DNA of 64,000 bases from Ornithinibacter aureus (GCF_009858245.1 NZ_VMSB01000001.1:3477623-3541622); one strand, 5' to 3'; counted from the stretch's first letter, positions 1 to 8,714 are shown. Notes: generated from the sequence alone by a model not told the origin. Made by a program: numbers and translations.

Positions 1-1
1 G

Positions 2-1144
2 CTCGTGTGGACCGCTGCGCCGCTCGTGGCGCTCGCCGCCCTGTCCCTGGTGCGCGGCCGTTCGTGGGGCGGCTCGGGTGCCGTCCTCGCCGTGCTCGCC
101 CCCGTGCTGTTGGCACTCGCCCTGATCGCCCCCTCCGTGCGGCTCGGCACCATCCCCGCCGGGCTCGAGGGAGCCGGCGAACCCATCACCGTGTGGGCCG
201 GCACCATGCTGCTGCCGTTCGCGCTCGTCGTCGTGCTCGCCCTGGCCCGCGGACTCGACGGCATCGTGCTGGGCCGGGCCGCGTCGACCCGACTCGCCCC
301 CGTCCTAGCGCGGCGCGCCGTGGCGAGCACCGGCATCCTCGCCGTCCTGGTGTCCGCGGGCGGGGTGATCTGGGCGACGCTCGGCAGCGAGCTCGCGCCG
401 TGGGTCGACCCGCGGCCAGCCGTCTCGGTCGAGCAGGCGCAGGGCGCCTTCGCGACCCGGGCGCTGTTCGTCAGCCCGGGGGAGCGCGGTGCGGGCTACC
501 GGTTCGTCGGCCGCGAGGCTGCCGACGTCGTGCGCCCGCTGCCCGTCGTGACCGAGGCCGACGCGGCGATGGCCTCCGACGTCACGTCCATGCTCGGTGA
601 CGCGTCGTCGGGGGCAGAACTGTTCTCGGGCACCGCCACCGACCTGCTCGCCGTGCGCGGTGACGTCGACCTCGACGTCACCCGCCGGCTCGACGCCACC
701 GAGGGCTTGCAGCGCATCGCCCCGCGCGAGGGGTGGCAGATGTGGCGGGTCAGCCCGCGCACCGGGGAGCCCGACGAGCGAGCGCTCGTCGCCCCGCCCC
801 GGCTGCGGCTGGTGAGCCCCGAGGGCGTCGTGCTCGTGCCGACGACGGGGCTGCACGCCGCCACCGAGGCCAGCCTCGTGGCTCCGTCCGGCGGGCAGCT
901 CGTCGTGGCCGAACCCGCGGACTGGGCCGAGCACGCCGTCGTCACGGTCGACGGGGTTGTCCTCGACGCCGTGGACGGTGCCCCGACCCCGACCTACGAG
1001 GTTCCGGTCGGGGGCAGTCGACTGGCCATCACCGTGACCAACCCCGAGCGCTGGTGGCAGGTCGGCCAGGTCGTGGCGGTGCTCGTGCTCGCCTTCCTGG
1101 CGGTGCCCTTCGGGCGGCGCGAGTCACGGGTGCGTGCCGGATGA
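2..1144 (+). CDS. C-terminal part of a large membrane glycosyltransferase-type protein (5' truncated)
   Basis: The reading frame is open to the left window edge, so only the last 380 or so residues are visible. The N-terminal third is a run of hydrophobic segments (residues about 1-130), followed by a soluble domain. A final membrane helix lies just before the basic C-terminus (around GQVVAVLVLAFLAVPFG). No catalytic glycosyltransferase motif is in the visible part. The family call rests on context: in actinobacteria a giant GT2 membrane protein is found immediately upstream of a DUF5719 protein, as here. The stop overlaps the next start as ATGA, so the two are probably translationally coupled. 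The role in envelope polysaccharide assembly is inference. Confidence 0.6.
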   Translation, partial: LVWTAAPLVALAALSLVRGRSWGGSGAVLAVLAPVLLALALIAPSVRLGTIPAGLEGAGEPITVWAGTMLLPFALVVVLALARGLDGIVLGRAASTRLAPVLARRAVASTGILAVLVSAGGVIWATLGSELAPWVDPRPAVSVEQAQGAFATRALFVSPGERGAGYRFVGREAADVVRPLPVVTEADAAMASDVTSMLGDASSGAELFSGTATDLLAVRGDVDLDVTRRLDATEGLQRIAPREGWQMWRVSPRTGEPDERALVAPPRLRLVSPEGVVLVPTTGLHAATEASLVAPSGGQLVVAEPADWAEHAVVTVDGVVLDAVDGAPTPTYEVPVGGSRLAITVTNPERWWQVGQVVAVLVLAFLAVPFGRRESRVRAG

Positions 1145-2703
1145 ACGTGGTGACACGAGGCCTGTCCCGTGCCGGTTCTGCGCTGCGGGCGCTGAACTGG
1201 GCGGGGATCACCCGCGTCGTCGTCCCGGCCGGGGTCGCCGTCGGGCTCGTGGCGTTCACGACGGCCAACCCCCGCGAGATCGAGCTCGTGGAGGCCACAG
1301 GGTCCGCCGAGGCGTCGGTGGCTGGGTTCTCCCTGGCGACCCGGGTCACGCAGACGTGCCCGGGCCCGGAGCTCAGCGGCATCCCCGGCGTTACGGACGC
1401 GACGGTCCCGGCGACGGTCACTGCGGCGGCCGGGCCCGAGGAGCTGCTGCCCGCCCCGGCGACCGGCGACGGGCGGCTCGTCGCGGCATCCGGGAACACC
1501 GAGGTGCTGACGCTCGGCACCCGCCCGGGGGTGCAGAGCGCCCCGCTCGGGGGTGCCGGGGCCGTGGTGCTGATCGGGGAGGGGCCGTTCGCTCCCGCCG
1601 TCGCCGGAACCCAGGAATGGCGCGTCGAGCGACCTGAGCTGCGGGGTCTGGTCAGCGTGCCGTGTGGGCCCGGCGCCGCAGAGCACTGGCTGCTCGGCGG
1701 CGGCGAGGGCCCGGGTCGCCAGGAGCGGCTGGTGCTCTCCAACCCCGGCGCCAACCCGGTGACCGCCGACGTCACGGTGCACGGCGCCTCCGGGCCGCTC
1801 GCCGACCCGTACGTCGAGACCGTGCCTCCCGGCGGGAGGGTCAGCCTGTTGCTCGACGCCAAGGCCGGGGATGAGTCGCTGCTCGCCGTGCACGTGCGCG
1901 CCGGGGGTGGCGGGGTGCGCGCCACGCTGACCGACACGTGGATCGAGGGCAGCAGGGCGCTCGGTGCCGAGACCACCTCCGCGACCGCGGCGGCGAGTGA
2001 GGTCCAGGTCGTGCCGGGGGTGGCGTTCGGTGGCGGGCCGACCGCCGTGCGGGTGGCGGTGCCCGGTGATCAGGATGCCGTGGTGCGGGTCAGCGTGTTC
2101 GGTCCGCAGGGTCTGGTTCCGACGACGGGGGAGAGCGTGCTGAGCGTCGTCGCCGGCGGTGTCGGTCAGCTCGAGGTGCGGGGCGTGCCCGCCGGGACCT
2201 ACGCCGTGGCACTGCGGGCAGACGTGCCCGTCGTGGCGTCGGTGCTCAGCCGCACGGTCTCGTCGGGTGCCCCGGCAGGGGGCGTCGCAGACGATCAGGT
2301 CACGCCCGGGGACTTCGCGTGGTCGACGTCCGTCGAGGGGGTCCCGTCAGCGGTGCCGGATGACGAGATGGCGCCGGTGGCAGCGGCAGCGTTCGACCCC
2401 ACGGGCGGGGTGGACCGCACCCTGCACCTCATCTCCGTCGGCGGGAACGGCACGGTCGAGGTGCTCACCGTGGTCGACGGCACGGCACGCTCGCGCAGGA
2501 TCGACCTGCTCGGCGACCGGCTCGTGACGGTCGACCTCGACGGTGCGAGCTCGGTGTGGGTGCGCCCGGTCACGGGCAGTGGCCTCGTGCACGGCTCGGT
2601 GCTCAGCGGGGTCGGTGAGGGTGCGTCGCGGTTGATCTCGTCGATGCCCCTGCAGGCCAGCGCCGTCACCTCGGCGGTCAGCCGCGCGTTCCCCCTGCCC
2701 TGA
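1141..2703 (+). CDS. DUF5719 family protein, membrane-anchored and exported
   Basis: This 520-residue protein starts at the ATG that overlaps the upstream stop (ATGA). One membrane segment near residues 22-38 acts as an uncleaved anchor or signal. The rest is predicted outside the membrane and is rich in Val, Gly and Ala, with beta-rich repeats. The pattern, size and position after the large glycosyltransferase fit the DUF5719 family, whose biochemical role is unknown. The neighbours (mannose-phosphate and envelope genes) suggest envelope biogenesis. A longer in-frame reading exists upstream, but it is the shadow of the previous gene. The gene is followed by two copies of a 37-bp palindromic repeat. 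Confidence 0.7.
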   Translation: MNVVTRGLSRAGSALRALNWAGITRVVVPAGVAVGLVAFTTANPREIELVEATGSAEASVAGFSLATRVTQTCPGPELSGIPGVTDATVPATVTAAAGPEELLPAPATGDGRLVAASGNTEVLTLGTRPGVQSAPLGGAGAVVLIGEGPFAPAVAGTQEWRVERPELRGLVSVPCGPGAAEHWLLGGGEGPGRQERLVLSNPGANPVTADVTVHGASGPLADPYVETVPPGGRVSLLLDAKAGDESLLAVHVRAGGGGVRATLTDTWIEGSRALGAETTSATAAASEVQVVPGVAFGGGPTAVRVAVPGDQDAVVRVSVFGPQGLVPTTGESVLSVVAGGVGQLEVRGVPAGTYAVALRADVPVVASVLSRTVSSGAPAGGVADDQVTPGDFAWSTSVEGVPSAVPDDEMAPVAAAAFDPTGGVDRTLHLISVGGNGTVEVLTVVDGTARSRRIDLLGDRLVTVDLDGASSVWVRPVTGSGLVHGSVLSGVGEGASRLISSMPLQASAVTSAVSRAFPLP

Positions 2704-2704
2704 C

Positions 2705-2795
2705 GTACCTCCACCGACCAATAGGTCGATCCGGGTACGGGTGTGCGGTTGGGGGCATGTACCTGCACTGACCTATTGGTCGATCTGGGTACGGG
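2705..2795. repeat. Two direct copies of a 37-bp palindromic repeat
   Basis: Copies at 2705-2741 and 2759-2795 match at about 32 of 37 positions. Each has an outer inverted pair GTACC/GGTAC and an inner quasi-palindrome GACC(A/T)AT(A/T)GGTC. A third copy lies inverted at 25585-25621. The copies sit between convergent genes and may act as a bidirectional terminator or a REP-like element. Confidence 0.75.
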
Positions 2796-2825
2796 CGTCA
2801 GGGTTCCTGGGCAATCGGGGGGGGG

Positions 2826-3254
2826 TCAGGCGTCGGGGTCGCGGTCCGGGTCGATCTCGTGGGGCGGCACGCCGAGCAGCGCGGCCACCTGCTCGGTCAC
2901 GACCTCCCGCACGATCTCGGCGAGGTCGGCGTCGTCCTGGGCGCGAGCCTCGATCGGTCTGCGGTAGACGACGACCAACGGGTCACGATCGGCGGTGCCG
3001 CGCAGCAGCCGGCCCAGCGGGGGCGTCTGCTCCTCCCACGGGGCCGGGTCCTGCGGGGGGACCTCCTCGACGGCGAACTCGAGCGCGGCGTACCGCGTGC
3101 CGAGGTGGGGGCGCAGGCGGTCGGCACAGTCCAGCACGAGTGCGTCGAACTGCTCCGAGCGGCTGCGCATCGCAGGCACCGACGGCCACGCCATCGGCCC
3201 CCGGATCCCTCGCCCGTGCCGGTCCCTGCGTCCTGATGGGCTCACGGTTGGCAT
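2826..3254 (-). CDS. Metallopeptidase-family (zincin_1-like) protein lacking the HExxH site
   Basis: This 142-residue protein resembles the small actinobacterial family that includes M. tuberculosis Rv3259. It has the N-terminal signature RDRHGRGIRGP, a RSRSEQFD segment and a C-terminal helix followed by GVPPHEIDP. In active members the C-terminal helix carries HExxH. Here the equivalent stretch reads REVVTEQ, so both zinc-binding histidines are absent and peptidase activity is doubtful. The ATG at 3254 was chosen because the conserved block begins right after it; an in-frame GTG three codons in is possible. It is divergent from the DUF3499 gene, the usual arrangement for this pair. Confidence 0.7.
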   Translation of the reverse strand: MPTVSPSGRRDRHGRGIRGPMAWPSVPAMRSRSEQFDALVLDCADRLRPHLGTRYAALEFAVEEVPPQDPAPWEEQTPPLGRLLRGTADRDPLVVVYRRPIEARAQDDADLAEIVREVVTEQVAALLGVPPHEIDPDRDPDA

Positions 3255-3326
3255 GGTACGGCCAGCCTGTGGCAGCCGCCCGACCCGCCAGCGGCGTGCC
3301 TGCGCCGGGTCGTCGGTGGGTCGGCC

Positions 3327-3332
3327 TAAAGT
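3327..3332 (+). promoter_or_regulatory. Leaderless -10 box for the DUF3499 gene
   Basis: TAAAGT ends 7 bases before the GTG at 3340. That spacing puts the expected transcript start on the start codon itself. No Shine-Dalgarno sequence is seen. Confidence 0.5.
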
Positions 3333-3339
3333 CGACGAC

Positions 3340-3774
3340 GTGAATGTGTCTCGTCGGTGTTCCAAGACCGCGTGCCGCCAGCCGGCGGTCGCCACCTTGA
3401 CGTACGTCTACGCCGACCAGGCTGCTGTCCTCGGTCCGCTCGCGACGTACGCCGAGCCGCACACCTACGACCTGTGCCACCAGCACGCGACCCGCCTGAC
3501 CGCGCCGCGGGGCTGGGAGGTCGTGCGCCTCGTCGCCGAGTACCCCGAACCGCAGCCGAGCACCGATGACCTCCTCGCCCTCGCGGATGCCGTGCGCGAG
3601 GCCGGTCGTCCGCGGCGGTCCCAGCCCCCGGCGGCCCCGACCGCAGCCCCGGCGGCGGCGTCCGTCGCTGCGGCGGGGACGGCATCCGAGGGCTACGACC
3701 GCGGCCCGACCGTGGTCACCGGCGAGGTCCGCCGGGGCCACCTGCGGATGCTGCCCAGCGCCACCGACACCTGA
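3340..3774 (+). CDS. DUF3499 family protein
   Basis: This is a 144-residue protein with the DUF3499 pattern: an N-terminal RRCSKTACRQPA block, ATLTYVYAD, a YDLCHQHA segment and GWEVVRL. The three N-terminal Cys residues and CHQH look like a metal-binding site. The C-terminal third is an Ala/Pro-rich linker ending in a short basic tail. Function is unknown, but the gene is almost always next to phosphomannomutase in actinobacteria, as here. The GTG at 3340 is supported by a TAAAGT box ending 7 bases upstream; a second GTG two codons later is possible. Confidence 0.8.
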   Translation: MNVSRRCSKTACRQPAVATLTYVYADQAAVLGPLATYAEPHTYDLCHQHATRLTAPRGWEVVRLVAEYPEPQPSTDDLLALADAVREAGRPRRSQPPAAPTAAPAAASVAAAGTASEGYDRGPTVVTGEVRRGHLRMLPSATDT

Positions 3775-3875
3775 GCGGCGCCCACCCCTGCCGGGGCGTC
3801 GCGTCCGGCACTGTGGCTGCTCCAGCGGACCACGACGCCGGACGTAACAGCCGACGAGGGGTGCCGCACCTCGCG

Positions 3876-3881
3876 TAGGCT
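3876..3881 (+). promoter_or_regulatory. Leaderless -10 box for manB
   Basis: TAGGCT ends 8 bases before the GTG at 3890, with no ribosome binding site between them. This suggests a leaderless transcript and supports the chosen start. Confidence 0.45.
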
Positions 3882-3889
3882 CGCCTGCC

Positions 3890-5329
3890 GTGACTGCCAC
3901 CTCCCTCGCCGATGTCGTCAAGGCCTACGACGTGCGCGGCATCGTCCCCGACCAGCTCGACACCAGGGTCACCCGTGCCCTCGGAGCCGCCTTCGCCGAG
4001 GTCGTCGTGATCCCCGAGGGGGCGAGCGGCTGCGTCATCGGGCACGACATGCGCGACACGAGCCCCGAGCTGTCGTCCGCGTTCGCCGACGGGGCGCGCA
4101 GCCGCGGGGTCGACGTCACCCTCATCGGCCTCGCGAGCACCGACGGCCTCTACTACGCGAGCGGCGCGCTCGACCTGCCCGGCGCGATGTTCACCGCCAG
4201 CCACAACCCCGCCGCGTACAACGGCATCAAGCTCTGCCGCGCCGGCGCCCGTCCCGTCGGACAGGACAGCGGGCTCTCCGACATCCGCGTGCTCGCCGAG
4301 CGCATCCTCGACGGTTCGGTGCCCGACCCCGACGTGACCCCGGGCGACCTCGCCGAGCGCGATGTCCTCGCCGACTACGCGTCGTTCCTGCGCGGGCTCG
4401 TCGACCTGTCCGGCATCCGGCCGCTGCGGGTCGTCGTCGACGCCGGAAACGGGATGGGCGGGTTCACCGTGCCAGCGGTCCTCGAGGCGGGTGCCGGGCT
4501 GCCCGCGCTGCCGCTGACGATCGTCCCGCTGTACTTCGAGCTCGACGGCACCTTCCCGAACCACGAGGCGAACCCGCTCGACCCCAAGAACCTCGTCGAC
4601 CTCCAGGCCGCCGTGGTCGAGCACGGCGCGGATCTCGGACTGGCGTTCGACGGCGATGCCGACCGCTGCTTCGTCGTCGACGAGCGCGGCGAGCCCGTCA
4701 GCCCGAGCGCCATCACCGCCCTCATCGCGCGCCGCGAGGTGGCGCGCGCGGTCGCCCAGGGGGCCACGGCATCCGACGTGGCGATCGTCCACAACGTCAT
4801 CTGCTCGGCGCAGGTGCCGGAGGTCATCGCGGCGACGGGGGCGCGCGCCATCCGCACCCGCGTCGGGCACTCGTTCATCAAGGCCGAGATGGCGCGGCAC
4901 GACGCGGTCTTCGGCGGCGAGCACAGCGCGCACTACTACTTCCGCGACTTCTGGTTCGCCGACACCGGAATGCTCGCCGCGATGCACACGCTCGCCGCGC
5001 TGGGCGAGCAGGACGCCCCGCTGAGTGTCGTCATGGGTGACCTGCACCGGTACGCCGCGTCCGGGGAGATCAACTCCACGGTCTCGGATGCCGCGGCCGC
5101 CACCGCGCGCGTGCGCACCTGGGCGCAGGGGCAGGGCGTCGTGGCCGATGAGCTCGACGGTCTCACGCTGACCCACGCCGGGTCCGGGGAGGGCAGCGGC
5201 GACCCGATGTGGTGGCTGAACCTGCGCGCCTCGAACACCGAGCCGCTGCTGCGCCTGAACGTCGAGGCCGCGGGCGAGGCCACGATGGAGTGGGTGCGCG
5301 ACACCGCGCTCGCTCTCATCCGCGCCTGA
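3890..5329 (+). CDS. manB: Phosphomannomutase / phosphoglucomutase
   Basis: This 479-residue cytosolic enzyme interconverts hexose-6-phosphate and hexose-1-phosphate. With mannose it feeds GDP-mannose for lipoglycans and glycoprotein sugars. All family motifs are present: the phosphoserine loop TASHNP at residues 102-107, the magnesium loop DGDADR near 254-259, the sugar-binding GEHSAHYYF near 343, and the phosphate-binding RASNTEP near 446-452. Length is normal. The GTG start follows a -10-like TAGGCT by 8 bases. The next genes (Trm112-like, SIS/isomerase-like) fit a mannose metabolism cluster. Substrate preference (mannose or glucose) cannot be read from sequence. Confidence 0.92.
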   Translation: MTATSLADVVKAYDVRGIVPDQLDTRVTRALGAAFAEVVVIPEGASGCVIGHDMRDTSPELSSAFADGARSRGVDVTLIGLASTDGLYYASGALDLPGAMFTASHNPAAYNGIKLCRAGARPVGQDSGLSDIRVLAERILDGSVPDPDVTPGDLAERDVLADYASFLRGLVDLSGIRPLRVVVDAGNGMGGFTVPAVLEAGAGLPALPLTIVPLYFELDGTFPNHEANPLDPKNLVDLQAAVVEHGADLGLAFDGDADRCFVVDERGEPVSPSAITALIARREVARAVAQGATASDVAIVHNVICSAQVPEVIAATGARAIRTRVGHSFIKAEMARHDAVFGGEHSAHYYFRDFWFADTGMLAAMHTLAALGEQDAPLSVVMGDLHRYAASGEINSTVSDAAAATARVRTWAQGQGVVADELDGLTLTHAGSGEGSGDPMWWLNLRASNTEPLLRLNVEAAGEATMEWVRDTALALIRA

Positions 5330-5330
5330 C

Positions 5331-5400
5331 CCGACTGATTGCGCTCCAGCCACCTCCCCACCCCGACTGATTGCAATCCAGCCACCTCCCCACCCCGACT
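5331..5400. repeat. 32-bp tandem repeat, two copies plus a partial third
   Basis: Units start at 5331, 5363 and 5395. The unit contains the word TTGC-N-CTCCAGCCAC (TTGCAATCCAGCCAC in the second unit), which also forms hairpin arms at 25632 and 38485. It lies in the 194-base gap between manB and the Trm112-like gene. Confidence 0.8.
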
Positions 5401-5465
5401 TCGTGCGACTTCGGGGCGCCTCCAGCCCGGTCCGAGCCAGATCGAGCACCAAAGTCGCACGAAGT
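5398..5465. terminator. 14-bp perfect inverted repeat between manB and the Trm112-like gene
   Basis: The arm ACTTCGTGCGACTT (5398-5411) is perfectly matched by AAGTCGCACGAAGT (5452-5465) across a 40-base loop. There is no T-tract, so it may be a terminator of the actinobacterial kind or a repeat element. Confidence 0.5.
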
Positions 5466-5523
5466 GGAGAGCGATCGGTGTGGGAGGATCAGGGCTGTTC
5501 GACACCACCCCCGGAAGGACGTC

Positions 5524-5733
5524 ATGAGCGAGCAGGCAACCCCCGCGTCGGCGATCGAGCCGTGGCTGCGCGAGATCCTGCGCTGCCCCGCGTGCCGCAG
5601 CGAGCTGCGCGATCACACCGGCCCCACCGGCGGCCCGGAACTGGTGTGCACCTCGGGTGAGTGTGGGCTCGCGTACCGCATCGACGACGGCGTGCCGGTG
5701 CTGCTCGTCGACGAGGCCCGCCACCCCGCCTGA
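5524..5733 (+). CDS. Trm112 family zinc-binding protein
   Basis: This is a 69-residue protein with two Cys pairs: CPAC at residues 21-24 and C42...C47 in the second half. It ends with the family's IDDGVPVLLVDEA block. Trm112-like proteins are small zinc-ribbon partners of methyltransferases, but the bacterial actinobacterial copy next to manB has no settled role. The ATG at 5524 has a good ribosome binding site (GGAAGG, 6 bases away). The gene is followed 11 bases later by the SIS-domain gene, so the two are likely cotranscribed. Confidence 0.85.
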   Translation: MSEQATPASAIEPWLREILRCPACRSELRDHTGPTGGPELVCTSGECGLAYRIDDGVPVLLVDEARHPA

Positions 5734-5744
5734 GGGGGCCGACG

Positions 5745-6899
5745 ATGCCGTGGGTCGACGAGAGGCGCCTCGACGACTCCGAGGAGTTGCGCGTCCTCGA
5801 TTCGCGTGACTCGTTGCGGTCGTTGGCGTCGGCCGGGGCGCAGGTGCGTCGGGCGATCGTGTCGGCGCAGGAGGCCGGCATCACCACCGCCGCCGGGGGA
5901 GAGCGCCCGCGATCGGTGCTGGTCGCCGCGCTCGGCGGCTCCGCGCTGGTCTGCGACGTGCTCGACCTGCTCGCCGAGCCCGGGTCGCCCGTGCCGGTCA
6001 CGACCCGCCGGTCCGCACCACTGCCGGGGTGGGTGGGGCCTCTCGACCTGGTCATCGCCGTCTCGCAGTCGGGGCGCGCCGCCGGCCCACTCGCCCTCGC
6101 CGCCGAGGCCGCCCGCCGCGGCGCCTCCCTGCTGACCGTCGGTGCCGCCGACTCGCCGCTCGCCGACGTCTGCGCCCGCGCTCGGGGTGTCCACGTCGAC
6201 GTGGCGCTGCCGACGCCGTCGTCGCGCACCGCGCTGTGGTCACTGCTCACCCCCGTGCTGCTCGCGGCCGATGCACTCGGCCTCGTCGACTGCCCCGCAC
6301 CGGTGCTCGAACGAGTCGCCGACGTGCTCGACGCCGTTGCGGAGGAGTGCCGCCCCAGTTCCGAGTCGTTCCTCAACCCCGCGAAGGTGCTCGCCCTCGG
6401 CCTGGGCGCGACCGTGCCGGTCGTGCTCGGCGACGGCCCGCTGGCCGGGGTGGCCGCCAACCGGGCCGCGGCCATGTTGGCCCGCACTGCACGGGTTCCG
6501 GCTACGCACGGCGCACTCCCGGATGCCGCCTCGCAGGTCGTCGCGTGCCTCGACGGGCCGTTCGGATCGGGCCCCGACGACGGCCCCGGCGCTTCGGCCG
6601 ACGACCTGTTCGCCGACCCCTACCTGGATGGACCCCCGGCTCAGCGCCTCGGACTGCTCGCCCTGCGTGACCCCGACCAGACCCCGGATGCCGTGGCGCT
6701 CGCTGACGCGGTCGTCGCGTCGGCGCGCGAGAGCGGCATCCCGGTGTTCGAGCAGCAGGCGCGGTCAGGGGCGCCGATAGAACGGCTCGCCTCGCTGGTT
6801 GCGCTCACCGACTTCACGGCCACCTACCTGGCACTGGGCCTCGGGCTCGACCCGTCGGTGTCACGGCACGTCACGGAACTGCGCGACCGCACCTCGTGA
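5745..6899 (+). CDS. SIS domain protein of the phosphoglucose/phosphomannose isomerase-like family
   Basis: This 384-residue protein resembles M. tuberculosis Rv3256c. It has a sugar-phosphate-binding SIS fold with a nucleotide-loop-like VAALGGSAL near residue 58 and the serine-rich AVSQSGRAAGP near residue 104. A C-terminal isomerase-like half follows. It lies between Trm112-like and the site where manA would be expected in related genomes. Isomerase activity is uncertain because these proteins often lack catalytic residues. The ATG at 5745 follows a GAGGGGGCC ribosome binding site. The last 36 bases of the gene are repeated at 6908-6943 and 10156-10191, which marks an insertion boundary. 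Confidence 0.75.
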   Translation: MPWVDERRLDDSEELRVLDSRDSLRSLASAGAQVRRAIVSAQEAGITTAAGGERPRSVLVAALGGSALVCDVLDLLAEPGSPVPVTTRRSAPLPGWVGPLDLVIAVSQSGRAAGPLALAAEAARRGASLLTVGAADSPLADVCARARGVHVDVALPTPSSRTALWSLLTPVLLAADALGLVDCPAPVLERVADVLDAVAEECRPSSESFLNPAKVLALGLGATVPVVLGDGPLAGVAANRAAAMLARTARVPATHGALPDAASQVVACLDGPFGSGPDDGPGASADDLFADPYLDGPPAQRLGLLALRDPDQTPDAVALADAVVASARESGIPVFEQQARSGAPIERLASLVALTDFTATYLALGLGLDPSVSRHVTELRDRTS

Positions 6900-6907
6900 C
6901 GAGGGAG

Positions 6908-6943
6908 CGGCACGTCACTGAGCTGCGCGACCGCTCTTCGTGA
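6908..6943. repeat. Left copy of the 36-bp island-flanking repeat
   Basis: This segment is identical over 36 bases to 10156-10191 and matches the last 36 bases of the SIS gene (6864-6899) at 32 positions. Similarity to the right copy continues weakly for about 24 more bases. The segment appears to mark where accessory DNA entered. Confidence 0.8.
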
Positions 6944-7101
6944 AGAGCGCTTCAAGCGACGCGCGTGATCTCGCGGGTCCTTGAACGCCGCGCTCACGTG
7001 TTTCGTGGGCTGTGCAAAGAACGCGCAACCCATCGTCCGTTTGGTCAATTCTTCCCGGAATGCGCCGATTCTTCCCATTGGACGCCGTGCCGTGGCTACG
7101 C
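6944..7101. other. Non-coding stretch left of the insertion sequence
   Basis: No convincing gene is seen. The base composition is poorer in GC than the surroundings. The last 8 bases (7094-7101, GGCTACGC) are the left target duplication of the insertion sequence. Confidence 0.5.
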
Positions 7102-8629
7102 GGCTCATCGAACTTGACCGGGCACCTCGCTGATCGCAGCTGAGGCTCGCCGGTATTGACGAGTGCAGGCCCAGCGTATGGCGCGGCGGTGATTGTGCAC
7201 GTTGCGGTAGCCGAACGCGTTGCGGCCTTGGTGTTTCGCGAGGCGGTTGTACCCCTCGGACCTGGCGTTGGAGTAGTCCGTGATGATCGCGGCCTCGATG
7301 GCCGGCCACCACTGCTCGATGGTCGCAGCGAACCGGTGGACCTCGGGCGAGGTCGAGGCGGCGGCCTGCTCGTACAACGCCCAGAGCCGGTCCCGGATGA
7401 GCGAGCGTTCGGGGAAGGTCCCGGACAGCGCGAGGAGGTGGCGCAGGTTCTCCTTGACGGTGTACGCGTGCAGGATCTCGATGCCGGGGTCACCGGCGTC
7501 GATCAGGGCGTTCCACAGCTTCGCGAACGCGGCGGGGTCCAAGCGTTCGTGGCCGATGAGGAGCTTGCGGCGGCCGGCCCACTCGGGGTCACGCTTGCGG
7601 CCGCGGCGGCCACGCACATCACGAGTGGCGTGCTGACGGACCTCGGTGACCATGTCGTTGGCCAGCCGCACCAAGTGAAAACGATCAGCGACGACGACCG
7701 CGTTCGGCAGGGCGTCAGTGACCGCCCGCAGGTAGGACGCGGACAGGTCGATCGTGACGTGGGTGATCCCGGCCCGGCCACGAATCTGGCTGCTCCGCAA
7801 TCCATTCGGCGACTTTGGCGGCGGTGCGGCCGTCGATGTGAGCGAGCAGGCCGCCGGTGCCTGCGGCGTCGACGATCCCGGTGTGCCACCGGTCCGCGAG
7901 CACGAACCAGCGCCCCGTGACCGGGTCCTGGGCCCACTTGACCTTGCCGCGGCGAGTCTCGTCGATCCCGAGCACGGTCACCGGCGGCAGCGGCTGCGCC
8001 AGGACGGGGTCGACGTGCGCGATGAACGCGCGGTGTGCCACCGGCCAGGACACCGCGTAGTGCTCCGCGCCGGCCTTCACGCAGGAGAACCGCTGCGCGA
8101 TCCCGGCACCGCACTCCGTCCGCAGCCTGCTCGTCACCCTGGCCCTCGCCGGGACCGCGGGTAGCGACTCGGTGAACGACCCCCGAGGGCACGCCGCCTC
8201 CCGGCAGCGCCACCGCCGCTTGTGCCACACCAGATGCAACGGGGCCTGCCCGTAGGGAACGTCCCGCGGCCTGGTGACGGCGTGACCCTTGACCGAGGTC
8301 GACAGCACCCCACACGACGGGCAGCCCGCCGCGCTCTCGTCGTCGGTGACCACATGCACCACCCGGCCGCCCTCGTCGTCGAGCTCGACCTGCGCCACCG
8401 CCAACCCCTCGAGTCCCAGGAGCAGTGTCGCGTCCTGCCCCGACCTGTCGTCCTGCCCTGCCGTGTCGTCCTGGACCGCCTGAAATTGCGTACGCTGAAC
8501 CAAGCCCGTGACCTCACCTTCGTGACCATGAACTGCCTTGACAACAGCCATGATCACCGAGGTCACGGGCCCTACAGCGTCACCACGCAGGCACCGCGTG
8601 CCCGGTCAAGTTCGAAGAGCCGGCTACGC
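7094..8629. mobile_element. ISL3-family insertion sequence with 8-bp target duplications
   Basis: The element proper runs from 7102 to 8621 (1520 bp). Its 24-bp terminal inverted repeats (7102-7125 and 8598-8621) match at 23 positions and begin GGCTC(T/A)TCGAACTTGACC. It is flanked by a perfect 8-bp direct repeat GGCTACGC at 7094-7101 and 8622-8629. An 8-bp duplication is characteristic of ISL3 elements. The intact ends and duplication suggest a fairly recent insertion, yet the transposase gene is frameshifted. Confidence 0.93.
7105..8566 (-). pseudogene. ISL3-family transposase, disrupted by one frameshift
   Basis: Two overlapping frames together make one transposase of about 490-510 residues. 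The first part (8566 down to about 7775) has the N-terminal zinc finger CPSCG, a helix-turn-helix region and the first catalytic Asp in VLGIDETRRGK. The second part (about 7790 down to 7105) has the second Asp in VVVADRFHL and the Glu in SEGYNRLAKHQGR. The break is a one-base shift in a GC-rich run at about 7768-7781, where EQPDSW should join RAGITHVTIDL. It could be a real inactivating mutation, a sequencing error, or (less likely for ISL3) programmed frameshifting. All three DDE residues survive. Confidence 0.88.
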
Positions 8630-8645
8630 TGCACCTTCGCCCAAA

Positions 8646-8662
8646 TCCCAGCATCATGCTGG
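8646..8662. promoter_or_regulatory. Perfect palindrome upstream of the PASTA lipoprotein
   Basis: CCCAGCAT-C-ATGCTGGG lies about 50 bases before the lipoprotein start. It could be an operator or a terminator for transcription coming out of the insertion sequence. Confidence 0.4.
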
Positions 8663-8714
8663 GCGCATTTGTGCTTTGGGGGTCTACTGATGGTCCATTC
8701 GAAAGTGATGTGTC

